Positions 1 through 8,478 of a DNA stretch of 64,000 bases are shown here, piece after piece; position 1 is the stretch's first letter; each line of letters opens with the position of its first letter. The notes below the pieces were generated by a model. That model ran no database searches, was not told where the DNA came from, and was given only the letters and a program-made list of their open reading frames with translations. The translations under genes and the position numbers were made by a program. The stretch is from Pseudoalteromonas sp. Z1A8 (GTDB taxonomy: Bacteria; Pseudomonadota; Gammaproteobacteria; Enterobacterales; Alteromonadaceae), in the NCBI RefSeq assembly GCF_011378855.1, contig NZ_WTLB01000012.1, positions 29,033 to 93,032 on the forward strand. The letters run 5' to 3'.

Positions 1-572
1 GTTAAAAACTCCGCTAAGCTTATATCACTGGTACAGCATTTAGCTGAAGCTGCAATGCCATTAGCGGCGTCTGCGGGTGTAAAAGGGACGCTACATTTGG
101 CTGCAAGTTCTGGCATGGCCAAAATATTGGTTGTGGTATGTAAGTCACATTGAGAGTGGCGGCATACAAGTTCTTTATCGTTTGTAAAAGTAACATCGCA
201 TTCAACAATACCTGCGCCCATTCTAGCTGCTGCAATGTATGCTTCTTTAGTGTGTTCAGGATATTGCATTGATGCACCGCGATGACCAATTGAAAAGTCA
301 GTGCGGTAAAAGGGTCCTTCTTTGCACGACTCTAATTGTGTTTTTAAAGCGCTGTCGCTCATATCATTGACTAAATAATACGGACGAGTACCTAGTTGAA
401 TATCTGGAGCGTTACCATTCGGTACTTCTACAATAACAGGCGTAGGAACTTCAACAACCTCAACTTCGGTGTTGGTAACAACCACTTCTTTTTCTACTAT
501 TTTTACATCGTCATCGCAGCCTGCAAGTGTGGCTAACAATATACAGCTTGTAAGTAAGGTAATACGCTTCAT
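1..572 (-). CDS. Glycerophosphodiester phosphodiesterase family lipoprotein (3' part cut by window edge)
   Basis: The reading frame is open from an ATG at 572 to the window edge, giving about 190 residues and lacking the C-terminus. The N-terminus is a lipoprotein signal: a short basic start, a hydrophobic stretch and the lipobox L-A-G-C at about residues 16-19, followed by acidic residues. A Val/Glu-rich linker follows, then the start of the GDPD fold: a GHRGAS motif with the catalytic His, PEHT, and VECDV with the metal-binding Glu and Asp. Family members hydrolyse glycerophosphodiesters to glycerol-3-phosphate and an alcohol in the periplasm (GlpQ type). An AAGGA ribosome site precedes the ATG. 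The downstream catalytic residues are outside the window, so completeness cannot be judged. Confidence 0.85.
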   Translation of the reverse strand, partial: MKRITLLTSCILLATLAGCDDDVKIVEKEVVVTNTEVEVVEVPTPVIVEVPNGNAPDIQLGTRPYYLVNDMSDSALKTQLESCKEGPFYRTDFSIGHRGASMQYPEHTKEAYIAAARMGAGIVECDVTFTNDKELVCRHSQCDLHTTTNILAMPELAAKCSVPFTPADAANGIAASAKCCTSDISLAEFL

Positions 573-641
573 TATTTATCCTTAAAAAGTAAAATTTGTA
601 CTACCTTAATGATTATTAATGACAATTTAGCTACAAGCTTA

Positions 642-1493
642 TTAATTTACTTTTTTATTAATAATTTGATTCACTATTAATGCACCTAACATTATAGCTG
701 CTCCAATACTTAGCCTAACAATGTCAGCGTCTCTATTCCATATAAGGACATTAACTATAATACCAGCTGGGATTAGTAAGTTATTCATTACGGCTAAAGC
801 TCCAACGTTGACGAGTGTTGCGCCTTTATTCCACATAAAGTAACCAAGGCCCGATGCAACAACTCCTAAATAAATCAGTATTCCCCACTGAGTAGAAGTG
901 CTTGGTAATTTGTTTGAATTACCAAATAATGCATAACAAATTGTGGCAATAATAAGTGCGCCTATAAAAAACCATCCAAATACGGTTTTATCATCAAGCT
1001 GATTGTTCATCATTAAGCGTTTATAGGTCACTTGACCTACAGCAAAACTGATATTAGCACCTTGAACAAGCAATAATCCGATTATGAAGTTGTTATTTAG
1101 GTTTTCGAAACGAATGGTAATTGCACCGATTACGGCAATAAGCGCGACTATAAAAAAGCGTGGGTTAAACTGTTTATTCAATGCATCGTTTAATAAAGTG
1201 ATGTAAATAGGGGTCATTACTGTAAATAGCAGTACTTCGGGTACGGTTAAAAATAAAAATGAGTGGTAATAAAAGCTGTACATAATACCAAGCTGTACAG
1301 CGCCAATCAGCATAAGCTTTAAGGCTAAAGGTTTAGGCGTTGTTTTAAGTTTTAAAAATGGTAAAAATACCAGAGTGGCTAGTGCTATGCGAATTAACAC
1401 ACTAAACCATGCATCAACTTGGCCGGCTAAATACACGCCAATTAAACTAAATGAAAATGCCCAAAGTAAAGTTACTGCAAATAAGTACCGCAT
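642..1493 (-). CDS. EamA/DMT-superfamily transporter
   Basis: A 283-residue integral membrane protein made of about ten hydrophobic helices in two similar halves, the layout of the EamA (drug/metabolite transporter, RhaT-like) family. The first helix starts directly at the N-terminus and the protein ends in a short basic tail. Members export or import amino acids, nucleotides or other small metabolites, and the substrate cannot be told from the sequence. It lies 69 bases upstream of the glycerophosphodiesterase gene on the same strand, so co-transcription is possible. No terminator is visible between the two. Confidence 0.85.
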   Translation of the reverse strand: MRYLFAVTLLWAFSFSLIGVYLAGQVDAWFSVLIRIALATLVFLPFLKLKTTPKPLALKLMLIGAVQLGIMYSFYYHSFLFLTVPEVLLFTVMTPIYITLLNDALNKQFNPRFFIVALIAVIGAITIRFENLNNNFIIGLLLVQGANISFAVGQVTYKRLMMNNQLDDKTVFGWFFIGALIIATICYALFGNSNKLPSTSTQWGILIYLGVVASGLGYFMWNKGATLVNVGALAVMNNLLIPAGIIVNVLIWNRDADIVRLSIGAAIMLGALIVNQIINKKVN

Positions 1494-1556
1494 AGCTGTC
1501 GTCTTTAAATAATTAATGGCAGCAGTTTATCTGTTATAAATTGATGTATAAACAAT

Positions 1557-1578
1557 AAAAGCCCGCAAGCGGGCTTTT
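1557..1578 (-). terminator. Rho-independent terminator downstream of the M3 peptidase gene
   Basis: The stem AAAAGCCCGC / GCGGGCTTTT is symmetric. Read on the minus strand it is followed by a T-rich stretch, and it lies 54 bases after the stop of the peptidase gene. Confidence 0.8.
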
Positions 1579-1631
1579 ATAAAGTCTAAAATTAATGAAC
1601 TACGTTACTAATTACTCAACTAAGTTATTAA

Positions 1632-3767
1632 TTATTCAACCAAACCACGGCGCTTAAGTAATGCGTCGGTTGTTGGTTTTTGACCTCTAAACTCAATGTA
1701 GCTTTGCATTAAGTCGCGGCTGTTACCTTTTGATAGGATTTCTTTACGGAACTTATCACCATTTTTACGTGTTAAGCCGCCGTTATTTTCCATATGTGCA
1801 AAGGCATCTGCTGCAAACACTTCAGTCCAAAGGTATGCGTAGTAACCTGCTGAATAACCACCAGCAAATGTGTGGCTAAAGAAGTTTGATTTGTAACGCG
1901 GTGGTACAGGGTAATAAGCAATGCCGTGTTTTTCTAACGCGTCTTGCTCAAATTTTTGAACGTCAGTAATCTTTTTATCAGAGCCAAATGAATGCCATTC
2001 CATATCAAGTAGTGCAGCGGCTAAATATTCAGTAGTGCCGTAACCTTGGTTGAATTTTTGCGATTCTAGTACTTTATCAAGTAAAGCTTGTGGAATTGGC
2101 TCACCTGTTTTGTAGTGCTTAGCGTAGTTAGCAAGTACTGTTGGTTCAATCATCCAGTCTTCATTTGCTTGCGACGGAAATTCAACAAAGTCACGCGCCG
2201 TTGCAGTACCCGCTAGACTTGGGTATTTAACATCTGAGAATAAACCGTGAGCAGCATGACCAAATTCATGGAACATTGTAGACACTTCGTCAAATGTTAA
2301 TAATGTAGGCTCGCCTGCAGCTGGCTTTGGAATATTTAACGCGTTGTAAATAACCGGTTTAGTACCTTTTAAGCCGCTTTGACTTACGTATGCACTCATC
2401 CATGCACCGCCACGTTTACCTTCACGTGCGTATGGGTCTAAGTAAAATAAACCAATAGCACTGCCATCAGCGTTAAATACTTCGTACGCTGTTACATCTT
2501 CATGATAAACAGGTAGGTCTTTACGTTCTTTAAACGTAATACCGTAAAGTTTGTTCATCGCGAAGAATAGACCGTCGTGAATAACCGATTGCATTTCAAA
2601 GTATGGTTTAACTAATGCTGGATCTAAGTTGTACTTTTCTGCACGTACTTTTTCAGCATAAAAAGTCCAATCCCACGGTTTAAGCTCAAAGCTCTCGCCT
2701 GAATCGTTAATCACTTTTTGAATTGCTGCAGCTTCAATTTTAGCTTTTTCAACTGCTTTTGGTGCTAGGTCATCAAGGATGCCGTAAACGTTTTCAGTTG
2801 TTTGTGCCATACGCGACGTCATTACATAAGAAGCCCAATCTTTGTAGCCTAAAAGCTCTGCTTTTTGAGCGCGTAGGTTGGTTTCTTTAATAATGATAGG
2901 GCCGTTAGTTTTTGCTGCACGGTTTGCAGAGGCTTTAAAAATACGCTCACGTAGGTCACGGTTTTCAAGGCTTGATAAAATTGGTTGTTGCGTTGTATTT
3001 ACCAAAGTGATCATGTAGCCGTCTTTGCCCGCTTTTTTAGCCGAAGCTGCAAGGCCTGCAATTTCACCTTCAGAAAGACCCGCTAATTCACTTTTATCTG
3101 TAACTACAATAACGTCTTCTTTAAACGATTTTAAAATGTTTTGTGAAAACGCAGTAGATAGCTGAGCTAGCTCTGAGTTAATTTCACGCATTTTAGCTTT
3201 TTCAGCGTCGTTTAATTTAGCACCTGCTTTTACAAACTGCTTGTAGTAAAAATCAACTAGGCGTTTGTCTTCTGCGTTTAATTTATCTTGGTTGTCGTAA
3301 ATTGTTTGTACACGTTTGAATAAAGCACCATTTAGGTAAATATCATCTGAGTGAGCAGATAATACAGGCGCCATTTTTTCATCAATACGCTGGTATTCAG
3401 CATCTGAAATTAAACCAGATAAGTTATAAAAAGCAGCCGATACGCGATTTAATAGCTCACCTGACAACTCCATTTTAACTAATGTGTTTTCAAATGTAGC
3501 AGGAGCAGGGTTGTTAGCAATCGCTTGTACTTGTGCTGTGTGCTGAGCGATACCTGCATCAAATGCAGCTTCGTAATCTTTTGTACCAAACTTATCAAAT
3601 TCTGGTGCCATATATTGCAATGGGCTAGGCTTAAATAAAACATTGTTTGCGTTCATGTCTTGCACTTGTGCTGCGCCTTCTTTTGCCATGTTTTGTGTAT
3701 CGTTAGATGAACAGGCAGATAATATTAAAGCACTAGCAATAGTAGTGGCGATCAGGGTTTTACGCAT
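1632..3767 (-). CDS. dcp: M3-family zinc oligopeptidase / peptidyl-dipeptidase Dcp, predicted lipoprotein
   Basis: 711 residues covering the whole M3A fold. The zinc site is HEFGH at residues 500-504, with the third ligand Glu at about 529 in the DFVEFPSQ segment. The C-terminal part keeps the family's GYSAGYYAYLW block that shapes the substrate site. Dcp removes C-terminal dipeptides from oligopeptides. Escherichia coli Dcp is usually described as soluble, whereas here residues 1-19 form a lipoprotein signal with lipobox L-S-A-C, so a membrane-anchored periplasmic peptidase is inferred. The gene is monocistronic, with a terminator downstream. Confidence 0.9.
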   Translation of the reverse strand: MRKTLIATTIASALILSACSSNDTQNMAKEGAAQVQDMNANNVLFKPSPLQYMAPEFDKFGTKDYEAAFDAGIAQHTAQVQAIANNPAPATFENTLVKMELSGELLNRVSAAFYNLSGLISDAEYQRIDEKMAPVLSAHSDDIYLNGALFKRVQTIYDNQDKLNAEDKRLVDFYYKQFVKAGAKLNDAEKAKMREINSELAQLSTAFSQNILKSFKEDVIVVTDKSELAGLSEGEIAGLAASAKKAGKDGYMITLVNTTQQPILSSLENRDLRERIFKASANRAAKTNGPIIIKETNLRAQKAELLGYKDWASYVMTSRMAQTTENVYGILDDLAPKAVEKAKIEAAAIQKVINDSGESFELKPWDWTFYAEKVRAEKYNLDPALVKPYFEMQSVIHDGLFFAMNKLYGITFKERKDLPVYHEDVTAYEVFNADGSAIGLFYLDPYAREGKRGGAWMSAYVSQSGLKGTKPVIYNALNIPKPAAGEPTLLTFDEVSTMFHEFGHAAHGLFSDVKYPSLAGTATARDFVEFPSQANEDWMIEPTVLANYAKHYKTGEPIPQALLDKVLESQKFNQGYGTTEYLAAALLDMEWHSFGSDKKITDVQKFEQDALEKHGIAYYPVPPRYKSNFFSHTFAGGYSAGYYAYLWTEVFAADAFAHMENNGGLTRKNGDKFRKEILSKGNSRDLMQSYIEFRGQKPTTDALLKRRGLVE

Positions 3768-3976
3768 AATAACTCCATAGAAAGATTAGCCGGAATAGGC
3801 TTTGCGAGTCGAAAAACCTAGTTAACTTATCAAATTTTGGGGTTTATACAATAAAGTTTATCGGTATTAAGCGGGATTTGAACGCAAATTAGCTAATATT
3901 TAGCTTTAAGGGAGGTAAAAGTAGCTCTAAAAGTAAACACCTGAGCTACTTATATAGGTCGTAGATTCATAATTGC

Positions 3977-4186
3977 CTAGTTATATCCAAGTACAAATTT
4001 TCTCTCAGAGCCAAAACTGCTTGGTTGTTGTTGGCCAAACTCTTTGTTAATAGATGCCAGTGTTTGCTCTTGCTCTGCAAGAAGGCACAAAATTTTATTT
4101 CGATAATCTAGGCTGCTCTCAAATAAATGTAAGTCTACCTGTGGCTGCAAAGTTGCCAGCCTTTGATTTAAAGTTAGTTGTGACAT
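3977..4186 (-). CDS. Small hypothetical protein, 69 aa
   Basis: The start at 4186 is chosen because a good ribosome site (GGAGA, about six bases upstream) precedes this ATG, while the longer frame reaching 4264 has no such site. The protein begins MSQLTLNQ, is rich in Leu and Gln, is probably helical in its first 50 residues, and has no signal peptide or membrane segment. I do not recognise the family. It stands alone between the peptidase and the mscS-like gene, divergent from the latter. Confidence 0.55.
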   Translation of the reverse strand: MSQLTLNQRLATLQPQVDLHLFESSLDYRNKILCLLAEQEQTLASINKEFGQQQPSSFGSERKFVLGYN

Positions 4187-4386
4187 AGTGATCTCCAGTG
4201 CTTGTACACTATTTATATAGCACTCGGTGCAATAAAGAGTTAATAAATTGTTCATAAAAAGCATTTTGAACTTATTAACTTGGTGTTTTAGTTATATTAT
4301 GACTGCTAAACTTACCCAACACTGAACCGCTTTTACTTTACAGTGATTTAAATTTAAAGCGCTCCTTTGCTTGTTTTGGAAAATAA

Positions 4387-5247
4387 ATGACCTTAGAACA
4401 CATAAACCAAATTCTTGCCTTTGTTGTATTTAGTTACAGCGATGTACACATTACCGTAGCAAAAATTATTCAAGTGCCTTTAATACTATTCGCTATTTGG
4501 TTTCTTGTTACGCGTATTGGCAAGCTAATAACAAAAACATTATTGGCAAAAAAATTAAGCCAAGATGCCGTGCATTTATTCACACGTATCTACTTTATTT
4601 TAAGTATCGCAATTTTAATTTTTACATCCTTAGAGGTATTAAGCATACCGCTGACTGCATTTGCTTTTGTATCAGGTGCGATAGCTATTGGCGTAGGCTT
4701 TGGTGCGCAAAATATAATTAATAACTTCATTAGTGGCTGGATATTAATGTGGGAGAGACCAATACGTATTGGCGACTTTTTAGAAGTGGGCAATGCAAAA
4801 GGCGTGGTAGAGACGATTAATACACGCTCTACACGTATTCGCCGTAACGATGGGGTTCATATGCTTATCCCAAATAGTCAGTTATTGGAGAATACAGTAA
4901 CAAATTGGACACTGATTGATGGTAATGCACGATCATCGGTAAGTGTAGGCGTTGCATACGGATCAGACGTGCTGCTGGTTAAAAAGTTAATTCAGCAAGT
5001 ACTTGATGACCATGAGGCTATTTTGGCTAATCCAAAGTCGTCGGTGTTGTTTGATGACTTTGCAGATAGCTCACTGGTATTTAATGCTGTTTTTTGGGTG
5101 TGCGCCGAGTCAGAAACCATGCTTAGAAAAGTGCGCAGTGATATTCGATTTAATATTTACGCTGTATTTGAAGAGCATGATGTTGTTATTGCTTTCCCGC
5201 AGCGTGATATTCATATCGACGGTGAAATTGCAATTAAGCGCCCATAA
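4387..5247 (+). CDS. Small-conductance mechanosensitive channel, MscS family
   Basis: 286 residues. Two or three N-terminal hydrophobic helices are followed by the pore-lining TM3, a Gly/Ala-rich helix (about residues 93-118, VSGAIAIGVGFGAQ) with the conserved turn leading into the cytoplasmic beta domain. The RIGDFLEV, TRIRRNDG and IPNS blocks are typical of MscS. The channel opens on membrane tension and releases solutes during hypo-osmotic shock, a plausible need in a marine bacterium. The length matches E. coli MscS (286 aa), although the sequence looks closer to YbdG/MscK-type C-terminal modules. A terminator follows directly. Confidence 0.9.
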   Translation: MTLEHINQILAFVVFSYSDVHITVAKIIQVPLILFAIWFLVTRIGKLITKTLLAKKLSQDAVHLFTRIYFILSIAILIFTSLEVLSIPLTAFAFVSGAIAIGVGFGAQNIINNFISGWILMWERPIRIGDFLEVGNAKGVVETINTRSTRIRRNDGVHMLIPNSQLLENTVTNWTLIDGNARSSVSVGVAYGSDVLLVKKLIQQVLDDHEAILANPKSSVLFDDFADSSLVFNAVFWVCAESETMLRKVRSDIRFNIYAVFEEHDVVIAFPQRDIHIDGEIAIKRP

Positions 5248-5268
5248 TCCAAATACAGTCATTATTGG

Positions 5269-5295
5269 AAGTCGCTCGCGGGCGACTTTTTATAA
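5269..5295 (+). terminator. Rho-independent terminator of the mscS-like gene
   Basis: The hairpin GTCGC(T) CGCG (G)GCGAC is followed by five T residues, about 22 bases after the stop codon. Confidence 0.75.
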
Positions 5296-5372
5296 AAAAG
5301 TAGGTGTTTCTATTTTAGGTTAACATGTAAAACAATCCCTTCTTCCTACTCCATTTTATTAAATTCAATAAA

Positions 5373-5384
5373 GGACATATGTCC
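5373..5384. promoter_or_regulatory. Perfect palindrome, possible operator
   Basis: GGACATATGTCC is a perfect 12-base inverted repeat about 115 bases upstream of the extended -10 element. It could bind a dimeric regulator of the TonB-receptor gene. No known consensus is matched with confidence. Confidence 0.3.
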
Positions 5385-5497
5385 GCATTACTGGGGTTTT
5401 GCATCTAAATAGTGGTAAAAACACGTGGTTTTGTAGTTAAATGTTGCAAAAAAGTTTCTGATTATGTCTGTATTTATGCAGTAAAATTGTCACACAA

Positions 5498-5506
5498 TGG
5501 TATAAT
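5498..5506 (+). promoter_or_regulatory. Extended -10 promoter for the TonB-dependent receptor
   Basis: TGGTATAAT is a perfect extended -10 element (TGnTATAAT). No good -35 hexamer is found 16-18 bases upstream, as is common for extended -10 promoters. Transcription from here would give a leader of about 155 bases. Confidence 0.6.
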
Positions 5507-5599
5507 CTTCATCGTTCGTTCAGCCTTATAACATCGTTTTTGTACTCTCGGTAATAAGGTCCGCGCGCATGACGCAAGTCGCGAAAAATTGAACGAGCC

Positions 5600-5617
5600 C
5601 GCAATGAATACATTGCG
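5600..5617 (+). repeat. Small hairpin in the TonB-receptor leader
   Basis: CGCAATG-AATA-CATTGCG forms a seven-pair stem with a four-base loop about 50 bases before the start codon. No T-run follows, so it is not a terminator. It may be a regulatory or stabilising leader structure. Confidence 0.35.
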
Positions 5618-5667
5618 CAACACAAAAAACCGTTGAACAAGAGTGCACAAAAAAGGTTAAACCCAAC

Positions 5668-7932
5668 ATGAAAGCAATGAAAAGATCTACGTTAGCTACC
5701 CTAATCAATGCAACGTTGTTCTCTGCAGTAGCAGGTACTTCATTTTCTTCTTTAGCTGCTGAAGAAAAAACAGCTAAAAAAAGTAATCAACTAGAAGTTA
5801 TTCAAGTAACAGCTCGTAAACGTGTAGAAAACGCTCAAGAAGTACCTGTAGCTGTCTCTGCACTTCAAGGTGATAACCTTGATGCGTATAGCTCAGCTGG
5901 TATGGACATTCGTTTTTTAAATGCGAAAATTCCAAGTTTATCTATTGAATCTTCATTTGGTCGTTCATTCCCACGCTTTTACGTTCGTGGTTTAGGTAAT
6001 ACCGATTTCGATTTGAATGCATCACAACCAGTATCGCTTGTTGTTGATGAAGTAGTTCAAGAAAATGCAATTTTAAAAGGCTTCCCAGTATTTGATGTTG
6101 AACGCGTAGAAGTATTACGTGGACCACAGGGAACTTTATTTGGGCGTAATACGCCAGCTGGACTTGTTAAGTTTGACTCTGTTAAACCAAGCCAAGAATT
6201 TGATGGTTATGGCTCTGTTTCATACGGTAGCCGTGGCGCTGTAGACACAAGTGGTGCTGTAGGTGGTGCTTTAACTGACCGTTTATCTGCTCGTGTTTCA
6301 TTATTATGGCAAGACAAAGACGATTACATTGATAACCAAGCTCCAGGCTTTGAAGCTAAAGACGAGCAAGGTGGTTACACTGAAAAAGCGGCACGCGTTC
6401 AGTTTTTATATGAAGGCGATGATTTTACTGCTTTATTAAACTATCACACACGTGACTTAGATGGCTCGCCAATTGCTTTTCGTGCAAACGTAATTAAAGC
6501 AGGTACTAATGAGCTAGTAGACAACTACGAAAGTGATGTTGTTTATCAAGATGCGGCATCTCGCTCTACTCAACAAGTAGAATCTGAAGGTGCAAGCTTA
6601 AAGCTTGAGTGGGAACTTAAAAACCACACAATCACTTCAATTTCTGCATGGGAAAGTGCTGAAATATATTCGCGTGCTGACATCGATGGTGGTTACGGCG
6701 CTTCATACACAGATGATATGGGGCCTGGTTTTATCCCTTTCTCTTCAGAAAGTGCTGATGGCATTCCAGATCACGACCAGTTGACGCAAGAACTACGCTT
6801 ATCTAGTAACTTTGATGGCGATTTAAATTATCAAGTAGGTGTTTTTTACTTCGATGAAGAGCTAACTATTGAAAACTACAGCTACGATACATTCTCAACC
6901 CCCGATGCTGGTGTTTTAAATGGTTTTGTACGTCAACAACAAGATACAACTGCTTGGGCTGTATTTGGTTCTGTAGATTATACTTTTTCAGATGATTTAA
7001 AAGTAACAGCCGGCCTTCGCTATTCTGACGATGATAAAGATTTTGTAGCAGACCGTACACTTAGCCCAATTGGCGGTGGTGCATTACTAGTAGAGCGTGA
7101 TGTTAGTGACGACCATGTTAGCTGGGACTTATCTGCAAATTATAAAGTAAACGATGATGTTAACTGGTATGGTCGTGTAGCAAATAGCTTCCGCGCTCCG
7201 AGTTTACAAGGCCGTATTTTGTTTGGTGATGAGGTAACTACAGCTGAGTCAGAAACGGTAACATCGTACGAAACAGGTATTAAATCAGACGTGCTAGACG
7301 GCCAAGGCCGTGTTAACGCTACGGTATTTTACTACACAATGGATGACCAGCAACTTACTGCTGTAGGTGGTGGTGCTAACTTTAACCGTTTAGTTAATGC
7401 TGATAAAACGACTGGCTATGGTTTTGAGTTAGATACGCAGTGGGTATTAAGCGATGAGTTTAATGCGACATTTAATTTAAGTTATAACAAAACTGAAATT
7501 AAAGATAAAAACTTAGCTGTGGCTGTTTGTGCACAGTGTACTGTAACTGACCCAATTAATGGTTCAGGACTTGCTGTGCTTGACGGCAATAGCTTACCGC
7601 ATGCACCTGAGTGGATCTCTAACTTTACGCTTCGCTACACTAAAGAACTTGCCGATGGTAACTTCTTTGCTAGCGGTGATATTTCTTACCGTAGTAAAAT
7701 CAATATGTTCCTTTACGAATCAGTAGAGTTTGAAGGTAAAGAGCTTATTGAAACAGGTTTGCGTACAGGTTACACATGGTCTGAAGGCGATTACGAATAC
7801 GAAGTAGCCGCATTTGTTCGTAACTTATTTGATGAGCAACAAGTTATTGGTGCAGTAGACTTTAATAACAATACGGGTATTGTTAATGAAGAACGCTATG
7901 TTGGTGCTGAATTTAAAGTTAACTTTTTCTAA
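5668..7932 (+). CDS. TonB-dependent outer-membrane receptor
   Basis: 754 residues. A Sec signal peptide (about 1-30, ending SLAAEE) is followed by a TonB-box-like segment LEVIQVTARKR, the plug domain (about 45-170, with RVEVLRGPQGTLFGRNTPAGLV) and a 22-strand-type barrel that ends in Phe, as outer-membrane proteins do. Such receptors import iron complexes, vitamins or sugars using proton-motive force relayed by TonB. The substrate is not evident and no uptake partner lies next to it. The ribosome site is weak (AAGG at about 12 bases), and an alternative ATG three codons in (MKRSTL) is possible. A long leader precedes it and a terminator follows. Confidence 0.93.
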   Translation: MKAMKRSTLATLINATLFSAVAGTSFSSLAAEEKTAKKSNQLEVIQVTARKRVENAQEVPVAVSALQGDNLDAYSSAGMDIRFLNAKIPSLSIESSFGRSFPRFYVRGLGNTDFDLNASQPVSLVVDEVVQENAILKGFPVFDVERVEVLRGPQGTLFGRNTPAGLVKFDSVKPSQEFDGYGSVSYGSRGAVDTSGAVGGALTDRLSARVSLLWQDKDDYIDNQAPGFEAKDEQGGYTEKAARVQFLYEGDDFTALLNYHTRDLDGSPIAFRANVIKAGTNELVDNYESDVVYQDAASRSTQQVESEGASLKLEWELKNHTITSISAWESAEIYSRADIDGGYGASYTDDMGPGFIPFSSESADGIPDHDQLTQELRLSSNFDGDLNYQVGVFYFDEELTIENYSYDTFSTPDAGVLNGFVRQQQDTTAWAVFGSVDYTFSDDLKVTAGLRYSDDDKDFVADRTLSPIGGGALLVERDVSDDHVSWDLSANYKVNDDVNWYGRVANSFRAPSLQGRILFGDEVTTAESETVTSYETGIKSDVLDGQGRVNATVFYYTMDDQQLTAVGGGANFNRLVNADKTTGYGFELDTQWVLSDEFNATFNLSYNKTEIKDKNLAVAVCAQCTVTDPINGSGLAVLDGNSLPHAPEWISNFTLRYTKELADGNFFASGDISYRSKINMFLYESVEFEGKELIETGLRTGYTWSEGDYEYEVAAFVRNLFDEQQVIGAVDFNNNTGIVNEERYVGAEFKVNFF

Positions 7933-7960
7933 ACGTTAACCTAAATTGTATTAATTTTGA

Positions 7961-7987
7961 AAGCCTGCCTTGTGCAGGCTTTTATGT
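7961..7987 (+). terminator. Rho-independent terminator of the TonB receptor gene
   Basis: The stem AAGCCTGC / GCAGGCTT with a five-base loop is followed by a T-rich run, 28 bases after the stop. Confidence 0.8.
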
Positions 7988-8036
7988 TTTTATAAAGCTG
8001 GTAAAGTAGCGTTAATTAATTTAAAGAGATAAGAAA

Positions 8037-8336
8037 ATGGCTGGATTTTGGAATTACCGTGTAATTTTTTGTGAAGCAACGAAAGACGAAGCAGCACAAT
8101 ATCAAATACACGAAGTAGAATATAACCTGAACGGTAAAGTGACTAACTGGTCAGAAACAGGCGCAGCCCCTTTTGGTACAACACTTGATGAGTTGAAAGA
8201 TGACTCAGATCGTTTAAAAACAGCATTTGAAAAACCAGTACTTAAAGTTATGCGTAAAACACGTGGTTATGAGCTTGTTGATGTTGAAACAGGTGAAGAA
8301 GCAACGGGTGAGCCACCAGCAGGTTTGACTCAGTAA
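8037..8336 (+). CDS. Small conserved-looking hypothetical protein, 99 aa
   Basis: The protein begins MAGFWNYRVI and alternates hydrophobic and charged residues. It has no signal peptide or membrane segment, many acidic residues and an acidic Pro-rich tail. The first half looks like a compact beta-rich fold with a TLDELKDDSDR helix after it. I do not recognise a function. It has its own terminator and so looks like a genuine monocistronic gene. An AGAG-type ribosome site lies just before the ATG. Confidence 0.7.
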   Translation: MAGFWNYRVIFCEATKDEAAQYQIHEVEYNLNGKVTNWSETGAAPFGTTLDELKDDSDRLKTAFEKPVLKVMRKTRGYELVDVETGEEATGEPPAGLTQ

Positions 8337-8346
8337 TAGTATTAAT

Positions 8347-8370
8347 AAAGGCGCTTAGGCGCCTTTTTTA
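8347..8370 (+). terminator. Rho-independent terminator of the 99-aa gene
   Basis: AAAGGCGC-TTAG-GCGCCTTT followed by T residues, 10 bases after the stop codon. Confidence 0.85.
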
Positions 8371-8397
8371 TTGTCAAAATTTAGCTTAGGTTAAATA

Positions 8398-8467
8398 ATA
8401 CCAACCTGCATAAATCTTTGATCAATTTAACGAGTTAAATAGACCCCATATATAAGCAGATTGGTAT
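8398..8467. repeat. 70-base palindromic repeat with terminal inverted repeats (copy A)
   Basis: The ends are ATACCAACCTGC (8398-8409) and GCAGATTGGTAT (8456-8467), inverted repeats matching at 11 of 12 positions. The middle has a second perfect inverted repeat TTTAAC-GA-GTTAAA (8426-8439). The left half resembles a second copy at 41939-41988. This looks like a miniature repeat (MITE-like or REP-like). Its right end lies directly before the ribosome site of the next gene. Confidence 0.6.
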
Positions 8468-8478
8468 AAGGAGTGAGG

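Larger units (their letters stand above)
5248..5667. other. 420-base intergenic region upstream of the TonB receptor
   Basis: From left to right it holds the mscS terminator, a perfect 12-base palindrome, an E-box-like CACGTG core (5422-5427), an extended -10 promoter, and a leader of about 155 bases with a small hairpin. I see no convincing gene. A short open frame on the opposite strand at its right end has no ribosome site. Confidence 0.6.

Noticed and set aside
20..289. Open frame of 89 codons on the minus strand
   Set aside because: It is out of frame with the glycerophosphodiesterase lipoprotein, whose motifs and lipobox are clear and which covers the same bases.
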